Shown one piece after another: positions 1-7,971 of a DNA stretch of 64,000 nucleotides. The position numbers were made by a program, and so were the translations under genes. The first letter of the stretch is position 1. Each line of letters starts with the position of its first letter. Under the pieces are notes generated by a model. It had not been told where the DNA came from, ran no database searches, and saw nothing but the letters and a program-made list of their open reading frames with translations. The DNA is from Gymnodinialimonas ceratoperidinii (GTDB lineage Bacteria > Pseudomonadota > Alphaproteobacteria > Rhodobacterales > Rhodobacteraceae): the NCBI RefSeq assembly GCF_019297855.1, contig NZ_CP079194.1:2591501-2655500 (forward strand). Reading direction: 5' to 3'.

Positions 1-1
1 C

Positions 2-2059
2 ATGAAGGGCGGCTGGACCCTCGTGCGGATGCGCGGCAAGGAAAAGCGCGAGAACTGGCTGCTGATCAAGGAGCGTGACGACTACGCCGAGGATCGCCCC
101 AACGCGCTGATCGAGGGCGAGGCGATCTCGGTCAAGACCGGGCGCACCATGGCGGAAATCGCCGAGGACGCCCCCGCCAAGGAGTTGCCCGATACCACCC
201 CCAAGCGCCGCCGCAAGCGGCCCGCTTTCGTCAAACCGCAGCTCGCCACGCTGGTGAGCGACGCCCCCTCGGGCGAGGATTGGATGCACGAGACGAAGTT
301 CGACGGCTACCGCTGTCTGGCCTCCATCGGCAAGGGCGGCGTGCAGTTGTTCACCCGCTCCGGCAAGGATTGGACCGACCGCTTCCACGGGCTGGCCCAT
401 GCCTTCGATGCCCTGCCCTGTGACGCCGCGCTGCTTGATGGAGAGGTCATGGCCGCCCGGATCGAGGGGTCGGCCTTTTCGTCGTTGCAAAGCGCCCTCA
501 AGACCGGCGCGCCCCTGGTGTTTTTCGCTTTCGACCTGCTCTCGCTCGATGGCAAGGATTTCCGCAAGGAGGGCCAGATGGATCGCCGCGAGAGGCTAGC
601 GAAACTGCTGAGCGGGGCGCCACAGGGTGGCCCGCTGCGGTTGAGCGAGCATGTTCTGGGCAGCGGACCCGAGGTTTTCGAGCGTGCCTGCAAGGCCGGT
701 GCCGAGGGGATCATCAGCAAGCGCATCGATGCGCCCTATCGGGGACGACGCTCGAAGTCCTGGCTCAAGGTGAAATGCACCCGTCGGCAGGAATTCGTCA
801 TCGTGGGATATTCGCCCTCGGACAAGAAAGGGCGGCCCTTCGCCTCGCTGCTACTGGCGAGCCACGAGGGCGACACGCTCCGCTTCAAGGGCCGCGTCGG
901 GACCGGTTTTTCGCAGGACATGATGAGCGAGCTGGCGCGCGAGATGACGCCTCGCAAGACCCCGCCCGCCGAAGGCACGCCGGACGAGATCGCCCGCACC
1001 GCGAAATGGGTGCGCGCCGATTTGGTGGCGGAGATCGACTTCACCGAATTCACCGCCGATGGCCATATCCGCCACGGCAGCTTCATCGGGCTGCGGCACG
1101 ACAAACCCGCCAGCGCGGTGCGGCTGGAGCAACCCAAGAAGGACATTCCCACCATGGAAAGCAAGGTCGCCGGGGTTCGGATCAGCAACGCGGACCGGCA
1201 GGTCTACCCCGAGGCCGGATGCACCAAGGGCGACGTGGCCCGCCATTACGAGACCGTGGGCGAGCGGATGATCGAGCTGGCAGGACACCGCCCGCTGTCG
1301 CTCTTCCGCTGTCCGTCGGGCATCGACGGGCAGTGTTTCTTCCAGAAGCACGACAACGGCGGGATGCCGGACAGCCTCTCGAAGATCGCGATCGAGGAGA
1401 GCGACGGCGACGAGGCCGATTACCTCTATGCCACCCGGCCCGAGAGCCTGATCGCAGCGGCGCAGATGGGCAGCATCGAGGCGCATATCTGGGGCGCGCG
1501 GGTCGACAGGCTCGACCGGCCGGACCGGCTGGTGTTCGATCTCGACCCCGACGAAGGGATGGATTGGCCAAGGGTGCGCGATGCCGCCTTCGAGGTGCGC
1601 GACGCGCTGGCCGAGCTTGGCCTGCGCTCCGGCGCGATCGTGACCGGGGGCAAGGGCGTACATGTCTGGATGGCCCTGCGGCGTACGCGCGGGTGGGACA
1701 CGGTGAAGCTGTTCTCTCAGACCTTCGCCCATGTGATCGCCGGCCATTCTCCGGACCGCTATACCGCGACGATGTCCAAGGCCAAACGGCGGGACCGGAT
1801 CTTCATCGACTGGCTGCGCAATGAGCGGGGATCGACAGCGGTGGCCCCCTACTCCCTCCGCGCCCGCCCCGGCGCGCCGGTGGCGGTGCCGGTGACATGG
1901 GACGAGTTAAAGACCCTCGACGCGCCAAACCGCTTCAGCCTCGGGGACATGAAAGCGCGGATGAAGCAGGATTGCCCCGCGCTGGCGGTGCAGGAAGACC
2001 TGCAGTCCCTGACCAACGACGTGGTGGCCGCATTGCAGGATTGGGCCGCGCAGGATTAG
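2..2059 (+). CDS. ligD: ATP-dependent DNA ligase LigD (5' end outside the window)
   Basis: Multifunctional ligase of bacterial non-homologous end joining, which works with Ku at double-strand breaks. What is visible begins inside the end of the N-terminal phosphoesterase region (the first ~35 residues match its tail), so the true start lies upstream. A Lys/Arg-rich linker (about 60-75) leads into the adenylation domain with motif I KFDGYR (nucleophile Lys99 in this numbering). An OB fold follows, then a C-terminal archaeo-eukaryotic primase-type polymerase domain from about residue 390. That domain has DLDP (Asp513, Asp515) and IFID (Asp603), the expected metal-binding acids. Domain order phosphoesterase-ligase-polymerase is one of the known LigD arrangements. 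Its stop overlaps the stop of the convergent gene by 3-4 bases. No Ku gene is in the window; it may lie just upstream. Confidence 0.95.
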   Translation: MKGGWTLVRMRGKEKRENWLLIKERDDYAEDRPNALIEGEAISVKTGRTMAEIAEDAPAKELPDTTPKRRRKRPAFVKPQLATLVSDAPSGEDWMHETKFDGYRCLASIGKGGVQLFTRSGKDWTDRFHGLAHAFDALPCDAALLDGEVMAARIEGSAFSSLQSALKTGAPLVFFAFDLLSLDGKDFRKEGQMDRRERLAKLLSGAPQGGPLRLSEHVLGSGPEVFERACKAGAEGIISKRIDAPYRGRRSKSWLKVKCTRRQEFVIVGYSPSDKKGRPFASLLLASHEGDTLRFKGRVGTGFSQDMMSELAREMTPRKTPPAEGTPDEIARTAKWVRADLVAEIDFTEFTADGHIRHGSFIGLRHDKPASAVRLEQPKKDIPTMESKVAGVRISNADRQVYPEAGCTKGDVARHYETVGERMIELAGHRPLSLFRCPSGIDGQCFFQKHDNGGMPDSLSKIAIEESDGDEADYLYATRPESLIAAAQMGSIEAHIWGARVDRLDRPDRLVFDLDPDEGMDWPRVRDAAFEVRDALAELGLRSGAIVTGGKGVHVWMALRRTRGWDTVKLFSQTFAHVIAGHSPDRYTATMSKAKRRDRIFIDWLRNERGSTAVAPYSLRARPGAPVAVPVTWDELKTLDAPNRFSLGDMKARMKQDCPALAVQEDLQSLTNDVVAALQDWAAQD

Positions 2060-2799
2060 GCGGGGGCCGCACGCGTCAGGCACGTGTCGAGCCGGAGCGC
2101 GTCGAGGCCGGCAAGCTGCGCCATGTGCCAGGCAAGGACGAGGTTGCTGGAGAGGACCGGGATGCCGAGGGCGCGCTCGGTCGGGGCAATGACATCGAGG
2201 GTCCGCAAGTTGGTGCAGGAAAGAAAGACCGCGTCGCAGGGCGCGTGGGCGGCGGTGGACCGGGCCGCGTCAGCGATGGAGGCCGGGGCGATGCGGACGA
2301 CGCGGGCCTCGGAGGCTTCGTTGAAGCTGGCGAAGGCGGAGATCTCGATGCCCGCGCGGGAGAGGACCGCCATCAGCCGTGCCGAGACGGCTTCGACGTA
2401 GGGGCTGACGAGCGCCAGCCGGTGGATCTCCATTGCATGACACGCCGCGATCAGGGCGGTGACGGGGTCGGAGACCTCGGCGGCATCGACCCCGGCGCGG
2501 GTCCGGGCGGCGACTTCGGCGGTGCCGATCTGGGCGGCGCCGGAGGTGCAGCCGAAACCCACGGCCGAAAACCGGGTGCCGCGCGGCAGGAGGCTGGCGG
2601 CGGCGGTGAGATCGCTTTCCATCGCCGCGAGACCCTCGGGCGAGACCTCGGGAGAGGACGGGATGCGGGTCACCAGAAGCTCGGCATCCTCGGGAAGAAG
2701 TCGGCGGAAATCATGCTCGAGGCTCTCATCTGCCTGAAGGACCACGAGCCCAAGCGGCGCGGGGTGATCAAGCGTGCGCACATAGGGTAAGCTGTTCAT
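2056..2799 (-). CDS. Asp/Glu racemase superfamily protein, maleate isomerase/EutA-like
   Basis: 247-residue enzyme of the two-cysteine Asp/Glu racemase fold. The cysteines sit in GFGCTS (Cys84) and LSCTNLRT (Cys195). The second motif is typical of the maleate cis-trans isomerase, arylmalonate decarboxylase and EutA branch rather than of true glutamate racemases. The start codon overlaps the stop of the upstream M24 gene (ATGA, 2796-2799), so translation is probably coupled. It is the last gene of a three-gene minus-strand operon. EutA-like proteins occur in ectoine-utilisation clusters, but the cyclodeaminase (EutC) and deacetylase (DoeB) normally found there are absent, so the substrate is unknown. 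Family confident, reaction not. Confidence 0.85.
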   Translation of the reverse strand: MNSLPYVRTLDHPAPLGLVVLQADESLEHDFRRLLPEDAELLVTRIPSSPEVSPEGLAAMESDLTAAASLLPRGTRFSAVGFGCTSGAAQIGTAEVAARTRAGVDAAEVSDPVTALIAACHAMEIHRLALVSPYVEAVSARLMAVLSRAGIEISAFASFNEASEARVVRIAPASIADAARSTAAHAPCDAVFLSCTNLRTLDVIAPTERALGIPVLSSNLVLAWHMAQLAGLDALRLDTCLTRAAPA

Positions 2800-3965
2800 A
2801 TCACACGAATTTCCCTATCTTGCGGACGCGAGAGATAACTTGCGCCGCCGCTCTTGATGACGATATTTTCCTCGTGAACCATGATCTTGCCGCCCGCCAG
2901 CGCAACACCCGGCTCCAGCGTCAGGACCATGCCTTCTTCCAGCACCGTTTCATCGGCGGCGATGATCGAGGGCCATTCCGTCAACTGCATTCCCAAACCG
3001 TGGCCCAAGCGACCGGCGTCAGCGCCGCCCCCCTCCCGCGCGGCGTTCGGGTTCACGACCGTGTTCATCGCGTGGAACAGGTCGCAGATGCGCGCGCCGG
3101 GGCGGGCGGCGGCGAAGCCTGCCTGTGTCGCCTCGATCAGGGCGGCATGGGCCTCGGCCACCGCGTCCGAGGGCGGGCCGAGGCTGAAGTTGCGGTCGAA
3201 ATCGCAGAAATAGCCGTCACGGATCAGGCCGGTGTCGAGCATCAGCACATCGCCTGTCGCGAGCGGCGTATCATCGGCGGGAGAGATCACATCGCCGTAG
3301 CCGCCGGGCGCGGCGGCGCCGGCGAGATAGGGCACCCAATCGCCCCCCTCCTCCAGACAGAGCCGCTGAAAATCGCGAAACACCTGCGACAGCGCCACCT
3401 TCGGGCGCGCGATCTCGGCCACACGGTCGAAGGCCCGGTCGCCGATCCGGACGGCCTCGGTGATCTTGGCGATCTCGGCGTCGGATTTCACCAGCCGCAA
3501 ACGCCGGGTGATCGTGGCGTCGCCGGTGATCTGCCGCGCGCCGAGCAAGCCCTCCAAGCGGCGCAACGCCGAAAGCGGCATCCGCAGATGGCTCTCCATC
3601 TGGTCGGCCACGCCGATCCGGCCCGTGGCGGGCACGCAGTCGGAAAGGGTCTGGGCGAGAAGCCCGATCCCGTCGTCGTCGTAATCAGGCGCTTGCCACG
3701 TGCGAATGTCCTGAAGCCACGTCTGTCCCATCAGATGCGCCCCGATGCTTGGGATCACCGCGATGGGATCGCCGGTGGCGGGCAGAACGAGAAACCACGG
3801 GCGCGTCGGACTTTCCCAGAAACGGGTGAGAAAGCCGGTGTAATAGCGCAGTTCCGGCTCAGTGGTGAGCAGCAGCGCGTCCAATCCGGCCTCGGCCATC
3901 AGCGCCTGCGCCCGCGCGGTGCGGTCGCGGAACTCGGCCGCCGGGAAGCCGCGCGGCGGGCTCAC
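2796..3965 (-). CDS. M24 family metallohydrolase (Xaa-Pro peptidase / ectoine-hydrolase fold)
   Basis: 389-residue pita-bread-fold enzyme. All five expected metal ligands are present: Asp244, Asp255, His322 (GHGLG), Glu351 (LEPG) and Glu365 (HEEN). The N-terminal half is the usual creatinase/prolidase N-domain. An ATG at 4058 is in frame, but the preferred start is GTG at 3965: it overlaps the upstream stop as GTGA, and the 31 residues before it are an Arg-rich reading of the neighbouring gene's end. Enzymes of this fold cleave Xaa-Pro peptides, creatine, DMSP or the ectoine ring. The neighbours (PLP lyase and EutA-like protein) argue for small-molecule catabolism rather than peptide turnover. 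The exact substrate cannot be read from the sequence. Confidence 0.88.
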   Translation of the reverse strand: MSPPRGFPAAEFRDRTARAQALMAEAGLDALLLTTEPELRYYTGFLTRFWESPTRPWFLVLPATGDPIAVIPSIGAHLMGQTWLQDIRTWQAPDYDDDGIGLLAQTLSDCVPATGRIGVADQMESHLRMPLSALRRLEGLLGARQITGDATITRRLRLVKSDAEIAKITEAVRIGDRAFDRVAEIARPKVALSQVFRDFQRLCLEEGGDWVPYLAGAAAPGGYGDVISPADDTPLATGDVLMLDTGLIRDGYFCDFDRNFSLGPPSDAVAEAHAALIEATQAGFAAARPGARICDLFHAMNTVVNPNAAREGGGADAGRLGHGLGMQLTEWPSIIAADETVLEEGMVLTLEPGVALAGGKIMVHEENIVIKSGGASYLSRPQDREIRVI

Positions 3966-5017
3966 CCCTCGGGGCCTTCGCTGAGGATCACCAGAACCCG
4001 CGAGGCGGCATCGAGACCGAAGGCGGAGGCGTGATCTGCCGCGGATGTAGCGACGCAAAGCCCCGCAAGGCCCGCCGCGCCGGAGGGGGTGGAGGGCAGG
4101 CCCGCCTGCGCCGCGATCTCTGCGCCGTTCGCGCCGTCCTCCTCCGAAATCAGCATGAAATCAGTGGCATCACGGGCCAATCCCTTGAGCGCGATCAGCG
4201 ACGGCTCCTTGCAATCGAGCCGCCCCATGGCGCTGGCCGGGCCTTCGGTGACCTGTGCCGCGCCGGCCTCGACCGAGGCGAAGAGCGCGGGCGCCGCATC
4301 AGGCTCGACCACGATGATGCGCGGCGCGTCGCCCCAGACCTCGCGCGCATAGGCGGCGGCGGAGGCAGCGAGGCCGCCGACACCGGCTTGCAGGAAAATA
4401 TGGCTCGGCGGCTCAGAGATCTGCGCGGCGGCCTCCTGCATCAGCACGAGGTAGCCCTCCATCAGGCGCCACGGACGCTCGGTATATCCGGGCCATGAGC
4501 TGTCCGACAAAAGCACCGCGCCCTCGGCTTCGGCATCGGCCTGCGCGGCGGCCATGCTGTCCTCGTAGACATCGCCGCGCCACCGGACCTCGGCCCCCAT
4601 CGCTTCGAGCCGGGCGGCGAAGGCCGGGGGGACGGTGGCGGCGAGGTAGATGACGGCCCGCGCGCCAAACGCCTGCGCGCCCGCCGCGACCGAGAGCCCG
4701 TGGTTGCCGGCGCTGGCGGTGTAATAGGCCTGCCCCTTCGCGCGTCCCTGCTCCGCGTCGCAGGCGATGACATAGGCCGCGCCCAGCGCCTTGAAGCTGC
4801 CAAGGCCCATCCGGTTGCGTTCGTCCTTGGCATGGAGCGCGGCGATGCCGAAGCGCTCGGCCAGATCCGGCAGATCGCAGAACGGCGTCTCGGCGGCTTC
4901 AGGGCACCGGCGCAGCAGATCGGCGGGCGCATGGGCCGCCACCGAGGGCCGGGGAATGTCGGTCAGCGTCGCAAGAAGCGGCGCGGTCTGGGCGGTGGTA
5001 GGGGTGAGATGTCGCAT
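3962..5017 (-). CDS. PLP-dependent lyase, threonine dehydratase / diaminopropionate ammonia-lyase type
   Basis: 351-residue fold-type II PLP enzyme. The likely Schiff-base lysine is Lys76 in GSFKALG, preceded by the KDERNRMG segment reminiscent of diaminopropionate ammonia-lyases. SAGNHG (102-107) is the substrate/cofactor loop, and a Gly-rich phosphate-binding stretch (QAGVGGLAAS) lies in the second half. It is first in the operon and its stop overlaps the next start. EutB of ectoine catabolism belongs to the same superfamily. Likely reaction: alpha,beta-elimination of ammonia or water from an amino acid. About 125 bases separate its start from a terminator belonging to the next minus-strand gene, so its promoter must lie there. 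Confidence 0.85.
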   Translation of the reverse strand: MRHLTPTTAQTAPLLATLTDIPRPSVAAHAPADLLRRCPEAAETPFCDLPDLAERFGIAALHAKDERNRMGLGSFKALGAAYVIACDAEQGRAKGQAYYTASAGNHGLSVAAGAQAFGARAVIYLAATVPPAFAARLEAMGAEVRWRGDVYEDSMAAAQADAEAEGAVLLSDSSWPGYTERPWRLMEGYLVLMQEAAAQISEPPSHIFLQAGVGGLAASAAAYAREVWGDAPRIIVVEPDAAPALFASVEAGAAQVTEGPASAMGRLDCKEPSLIALKGLARDATDFMLISEEDGANGAEIAAQAGLPSTPSGAAGLAGLCVATSAADHASAFGLDAASRVLVILSEGPEG

Positions 5018-5077
5018 GCAGCATGGGTAGCATGAGATTGCGTTCGGCCAAGGGAAATCTGGCGCCCCCGCCCCACG

Positions 5078-5102
5078 AAAAAGGGCGCCCCGAAGGACGC
5101 CC
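5078..5102 (-). terminator. Rho-independent terminator of the small secreted-protein gene
   Basis: Read on the minus strand, an 8-bp GC stem (5083-5090 with 5095-5102, one G-T pair) closes on a TTCG tetraloop and is followed directly by five T. It lies 40 bases past the stop of the 106-residue gene and ahead of the PLP-lyase promoter region, so it insulates the two. Confidence 0.85.
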
Positions 5103-5142
5103 CAGGTCGGGAGAGACCATAGAAAAGGGTCTGGTCGTGCCC

Positions 5143-5463
5143 TTAGTCTTCGGCGCTCAGGCGGTCGAAGATGTCGGCGCCGTAAGCCGGGCCGCCAGAG
5201 ACAACGGTCGCGCCGTTGGTGCCGGTCACGTCGGCAGGCGTGTCAGCGGATTGATTGAGGACCGAGAAGGTCTGCGCCAGCGTCGAAGTGCCGTCGGTGG
5301 AGACTTGCTTGACGTTCTCGTTGCCACGGAAATCGACAACCTCCGACGCGCTGTCTGCGGAGGCGTTGAAATGCGCGATGGCAAACGCCGTGGAGGTCGA
5401 CTGAGCTGCGACGGGAGCGGCGATGGCGGCGGTGAGGGCTGCGATGAGGGCGATCTTTTTCAT
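5143..5463 (-). CDS. Small secreted protein of unknown function
   Basis: 106 residues. The N-terminus is a clear Sec signal peptide (MKK, hydrophobic Ala/Ile core, probable cleavage after Ala-Ala near residue 20). The mature part is small, acidic, rich in Ser/Thr/Asp, without cysteine, and I do not recognise a domain. The start at 5463 is chosen because AAAGGA lies about 8 bases upstream and the signal peptide begins there; the frame runs on upstream to 5790 without sensible coding. It appears monocistronic with its own strong terminator, so it is probably a real expressed periplasmic or extracellular protein. Function unknown. Confidence 0.75.
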   Translation of the reverse strand: MKKIALIAALTAAIAAPVAAQSTSTAFAIAHFNASADSASEVVDFRGNENVKQVSTDGTSTLAQTFSVLNQSADTPADVTGTNGATVVSGGPAYGADIFDRLSAED

Positions 5464-6110
5464 GACTTTTGTCCTTTGCGTGACGTTATGGCGAGCCGGA
5501 TTCGGGCCGGCCCATGGTTGATTTGGTTTCGGCGTCGAGGCCTGTCTGCCCCGTGCCGATGAGAGGCATATGGACCCAAGATCGCGGTGCTTCCAGACAC
5601 GAATTGCAATTTTTGCGCGAATTTTGGTGCGCATATGCACAGGGATTATCGACCTCTGCACCGTCACCACAAAGCTGTGAGAAATCGTGGAGTTCGTTGA
5701 AACAATTACGATTTCCGCGACGGAAAGCGCGCGAGCCGCGTGGAATGTTGGATGAAGCCTCGGCACCGTCGGATCTGCTCCGGGCAGCACGGGTATCTTG
5801 GGCCGCGCGCAGGTGTTGCCTTAGGGACGCAGCCACATTTCTGCCACATTTAAGTACCGGTGTTCGCCCCATTTGCGGAGCAGCGTTTCGTGAGGTCAAC
5901 GATAAAAACGGAGCAGTATAATGCCGACCCACAAGCCAAAGCCCGCGAAGGGACAATCGCCGAAAAAGGAACTCCCCACCCCGGTACGGTTCTCGGATTG
6001 GGCGAGTATCTAGATCCACCCCAAGAGGCATCGCGCAGGCGTGACCATGGAACTTAAGGCGCCTTGATCCGTTGAAAGATCGAACACGATCTTACACCGG
6101 AGCACCCGCC
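5464..6110. other. 647-base stretch without a confident gene
   Basis: Lower in GC than its surroundings in part (5580-5720) and without long coding frames that look real. It must hold the promoter of the secreted-protein gene (minus) and of the YqaE-like gene (plus). The only plausible coding element is a 30-codon frame at 5921-6013. No tRNA, repeat or insertion-sequence end was seen. A small RNA cannot be excluded. Confidence 0.5.
5921..6013 (+). CDS. Possible 30-residue basic peptide
   Basis: ATG at 5921 has GGAG about 7 bases upstream and runs 30 codons to TAG at 6011. The peptide is Lys/Pro-rich, with a PTPVRFSDW segment near the C-terminus. That segment faintly recalls the PEPxRYGDWE tail of DUF1674 (succinate dehydrogenase assembly factor 4) proteins, but the length is too short to be sure. 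It lies alone in an otherwise empty stretch. Without comparative data this is only a candidate. Confidence 0.3.
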   Translation: MPTHKPKPAKGQSPKKELPTPVRFSDWASI

Positions 6111-6281
6111 ATGGACCTCGTCCGCATCATCATCGCCATCATCTTGCCGCCGCTTGGCGTTTTCATGGAAGTGGGCTTCGGCAAGCACTTCTGGATCAAC
6201 GTCCTGCTGACGATCCTGGGTTACCTGCCGGGCATCGTCCACGCGATCTACATCATTGCGCGCAGCCCGCGGTCGGCCTGA
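6111..6281 (+). CDS. YqaE/Pmp3 family small membrane protein
   Basis: 56 residues, almost entirely two membrane helices (about 4-22 and 29-50) separated by a short Gly/Lys turn, with the family signature IILPPLGVF. Members of this family are small stress-associated proteins of the cytoplasmic membrane thought to affect membrane potential or ion leak. The internal ATG at 6111 is preferred over the frame's earlier ATG at 6072 because the conserved family N-terminus begins there. It sits 3 bases before the DUF4112 gene, so the two are probably co-transcribed. Confidence 0.85.
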   Translation: MDLVRIIIAIILPPLGVFMEVGFGKHFWINVLLTILGYLPGIVHAIYIIARSPRSA

Positions 6282-6284
6282 GCC

Positions 6285-6698
6285 ATGGCCGTGAAAACCG
6301 CACAGGAGGAACTGGAGCGTCTCGAAGCCCTCGCCGGGCAGATGGACAGCGCCTTCCGCATCCCCGGCACGTCGATCCGTCTGGGCTACGACTCGCTGCT
6401 TGGCCTCGTGCCCGGCATCGGTGACACACTGGCCTTGGCACCGGCAGGCTACATCCTATGGAAAGCGCGGGATCTGGGCGTGCCGAACACCCATCTGCTG
6501 CGCATGGCCGGCAATGTCGGCATCGACACGGTGATCGGCTCGATCCCCCTGATCGGTGACATCTTCGACGTGGGCTTCAAGGCCAACCGCCGAAACGTGG
6601 CGCTGCTGCGCAAGCACCTGGAGCGCACCGGCAAGGCCGCTCCGAAAGCAAAAGGGCCGCGCGTCGGCACGGCCCCTTCCAATCTGTCAAACGCCTGA
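6285..6698 (+). CDS. DUF4112 domain-containing protein
   Basis: 137 residues. After a charged helix (1-22) comes the DUF4112 core, with LVPGIGDTLALAPAGYILWKA and GNVGIDTVIGSIPLIGDIFDVGFKAN, two Gly/Pro-containing hydrophobic segments that probably form re-entrant or membrane-associated helices. The C-terminus is basic. No function is established for the family. It starts 3 bases after the YqaE-like gene. Its last codons contain a hairpin that looks like the terminator of the convergent ndk gene. Confidence 0.85.
   Translation: MAVKTAQEELERLEALAGQMDSAFRIPGTSIRLGYDSLLGLVPGIGDTLALAPAGYILWKARDLGVPNTHLLRMAGNVGIDTVIGSIPLIGDIFDVGFKANRRNVALLRKHLERTGKAAPKAKGPRVGTAPSNLSNA
6650..6675 (-). terminator. 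Probable ndk terminator inside the end of the DUF4112 gene
   Basis: On the minus strand GGGCCG (6670-6675... read inward) pairs with CGGCCC (6654-6659) around a 10-base loop, followed by TTTT and then GCTTT. The hairpin lies within DUF4112 codons, 33 bases beyond the ndk stop. Flanking AAG/TTT may lengthen the stem. It has no useful T-run in the plus direction. Confidence 0.45.
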
Positions 6699-6708
6699 GC
6701 GCAGTCGC

Positions 6709-7131
6709 TTAGCCGACCAGCTCGAGACCGGAGAAGAAGAAAGCGATTTCTTCGGCTGCGGTCTCGGGCGCGTCGGAGCCGTGGACCGAGTTCTCACCGA
6801 TCGACAGCGCGAATTCCTTGCGGATGGTGCCCTCGGCAGCCTCCTCGGGGTTGGTCGCACCCATGACTTCGCGGTTCTTCGCGATGGCGTCTTCGCCTTC
6901 CAGCACCTGAACGACGATCGGCTCGGAGATCATAAATTCGCACAGTTCGTCGAAGAAGGGGCGGTCCTTGTGGACGCCGTAGAACGCCTGCGCCTGGGCC
7001 AGCGTCAGCTGGATGCGCTTGGAGGCGACGATGCGCAGACCGGCCTCTTCGAACTTGGCAATGATCTTGCCGGTCAGGTTGCGCTTGGTGGCGTCGGGTT
7101 TGATGATCGAGAATGTACGCTGGATGGCCAT
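6709..7131 (-). CDS. ndk: Nucleoside diphosphate kinase
   Basis: Transfers the gamma phosphate of ATP to nucleoside diphosphates through a phosphohistidine, balancing NTP and dNTP pools in the cytoplasm. 140 residues, the standard length. The active-site segment is NSVHGSD with catalytic His117. KPDA (11-14) and the Kpn-loop region are also present. ATG at 7131 starts the conserved N-terminus; the frame's longer upstream version (to 7362) is not part of the family. It is convergent with the DUF4112 gene (10-base gap) and divergent from the DUF2087 gene. Confidence 0.97.
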   Translation of the reverse strand: MAIQRTFSIIKPDATKRNLTGKIIAKFEEAGLRIVASKRIQLTLAQAQAFYGVHKDRPFFDELCEFMISEPIVVQVLEGEDAIAKNREVMGATNPEEAAEGTIRKEFALSIGENSVHGSDAPETAAEEIAFFFSGLELVG

Positions 7132-7406
7132 GGGGCAGCTCCGATGTGGGTTGAGATTTCGCGGCGCAGCTAGCATGGGCGCGCGGCTTTGGAAAGACTT
7201 CTCGACACGGACCCGGTTTACGCGCGCCCTGCCCCGCGTTATGCAAGCCCCATGGGTCAGCAGTTCACCCTGTCGTCGCCGGGGCGCGCGCGCCTCACGC
7301 CAAACCTGCCATGAACGATCCGGTTTCATATGTCTGACATGTGCCACCGACAAGGGCGACACTCGGACCCCCGCCGCGGGGAGGCACGTATCCGGAAGGC
7401 ATTGCC

Positions 7407-7925
7407 ATGACCCGTTCGCCCGAGCCGCTCTATATCGCGGACCTCTCCCTGTTCACCAAGTCGCTGCGCACGTCGCTTGCCCGCGACAGCACCGCCGAGC
7501 CCATCGGCCACGCCAAGCTGATGGACCTGATCGCCAAGGCCGCAGGCTACCGCAATCAGCAGGCCCGCCGGGCCGCCGCCCCTCCTGCACCGGAAGCGCC
7601 GCGCCCCTCCTCTCGCGTGGGCCGCGCGCTGCGTTGTTTCGACGAGACCGGCCAGATGACCCGCTGGCCGAAACAGACCATGGTGCAGGCGCTGTGCCTC
7701 TGGGTCATGTGGCATCACCTGCCGCCGCGCCGGGAGCTCTCGGAGCCTGAGGTCAACGCAGTGCTCAACGCGCGCCACAGCTTCGGCGATCACGCTCTCC
7801 TGCGCCGCTCGCTGGTCGATCACGGGCTGCTCGCGCGCAGCCGCGACGGCCGGGTGAACCGACGCATCGAGCAGCGCCCGCCCGACGACGCCCGCGCGAT
7901 GATACAGGCGCTGTCGGGACGCTAA
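7407..7925 (+). CDS. DUF2087 domain-containing protein
   Basis: 172 residues. The N-terminal ~45 residues (ending in a segment like [11 protein letters not shown]) resemble the short helical domain often found ahead of DUF2087. The C-terminal part, with [28 protein letters not shown] and [20 protein letters not shown], is a winged-helix-like DUF2087 domain, suggesting nucleic-acid binding. The start at 7407 is chosen because GGAAGG lies 7 bases upstream. It stands alone ahead of the ABC-F gene. Function is not known. Confidence 0.8.
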   Translation: MTRSPEPLYIADLSLFTKSLRTSLARDSTAEPIGHAKLMDLIAKAAGYRNQQARRAAAPPAPEAPRPSSRVGRALRCFDETGQMTRWPKQTMVQALCLWVMWHHLPPRRELSEPEVNAVLNARHSFGDHALLRRSLVDHGLLARSRDGRVNRRIEQRPPDDARAMIQALSGR

Positions 7926-7971
7926 ACAGAAGCCCTAGCGGAGGCCCCGCGCCTCTGCTAGGCCGCGCCCC

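Noticed and set aside
2056..5017. Naming the three genes eutA, doeA and eutB
   Set aside because: Only fold-level resemblance; eutC, doeB, the ectoine transporter and regulator are absent, so a specific ectoine role is not supported.
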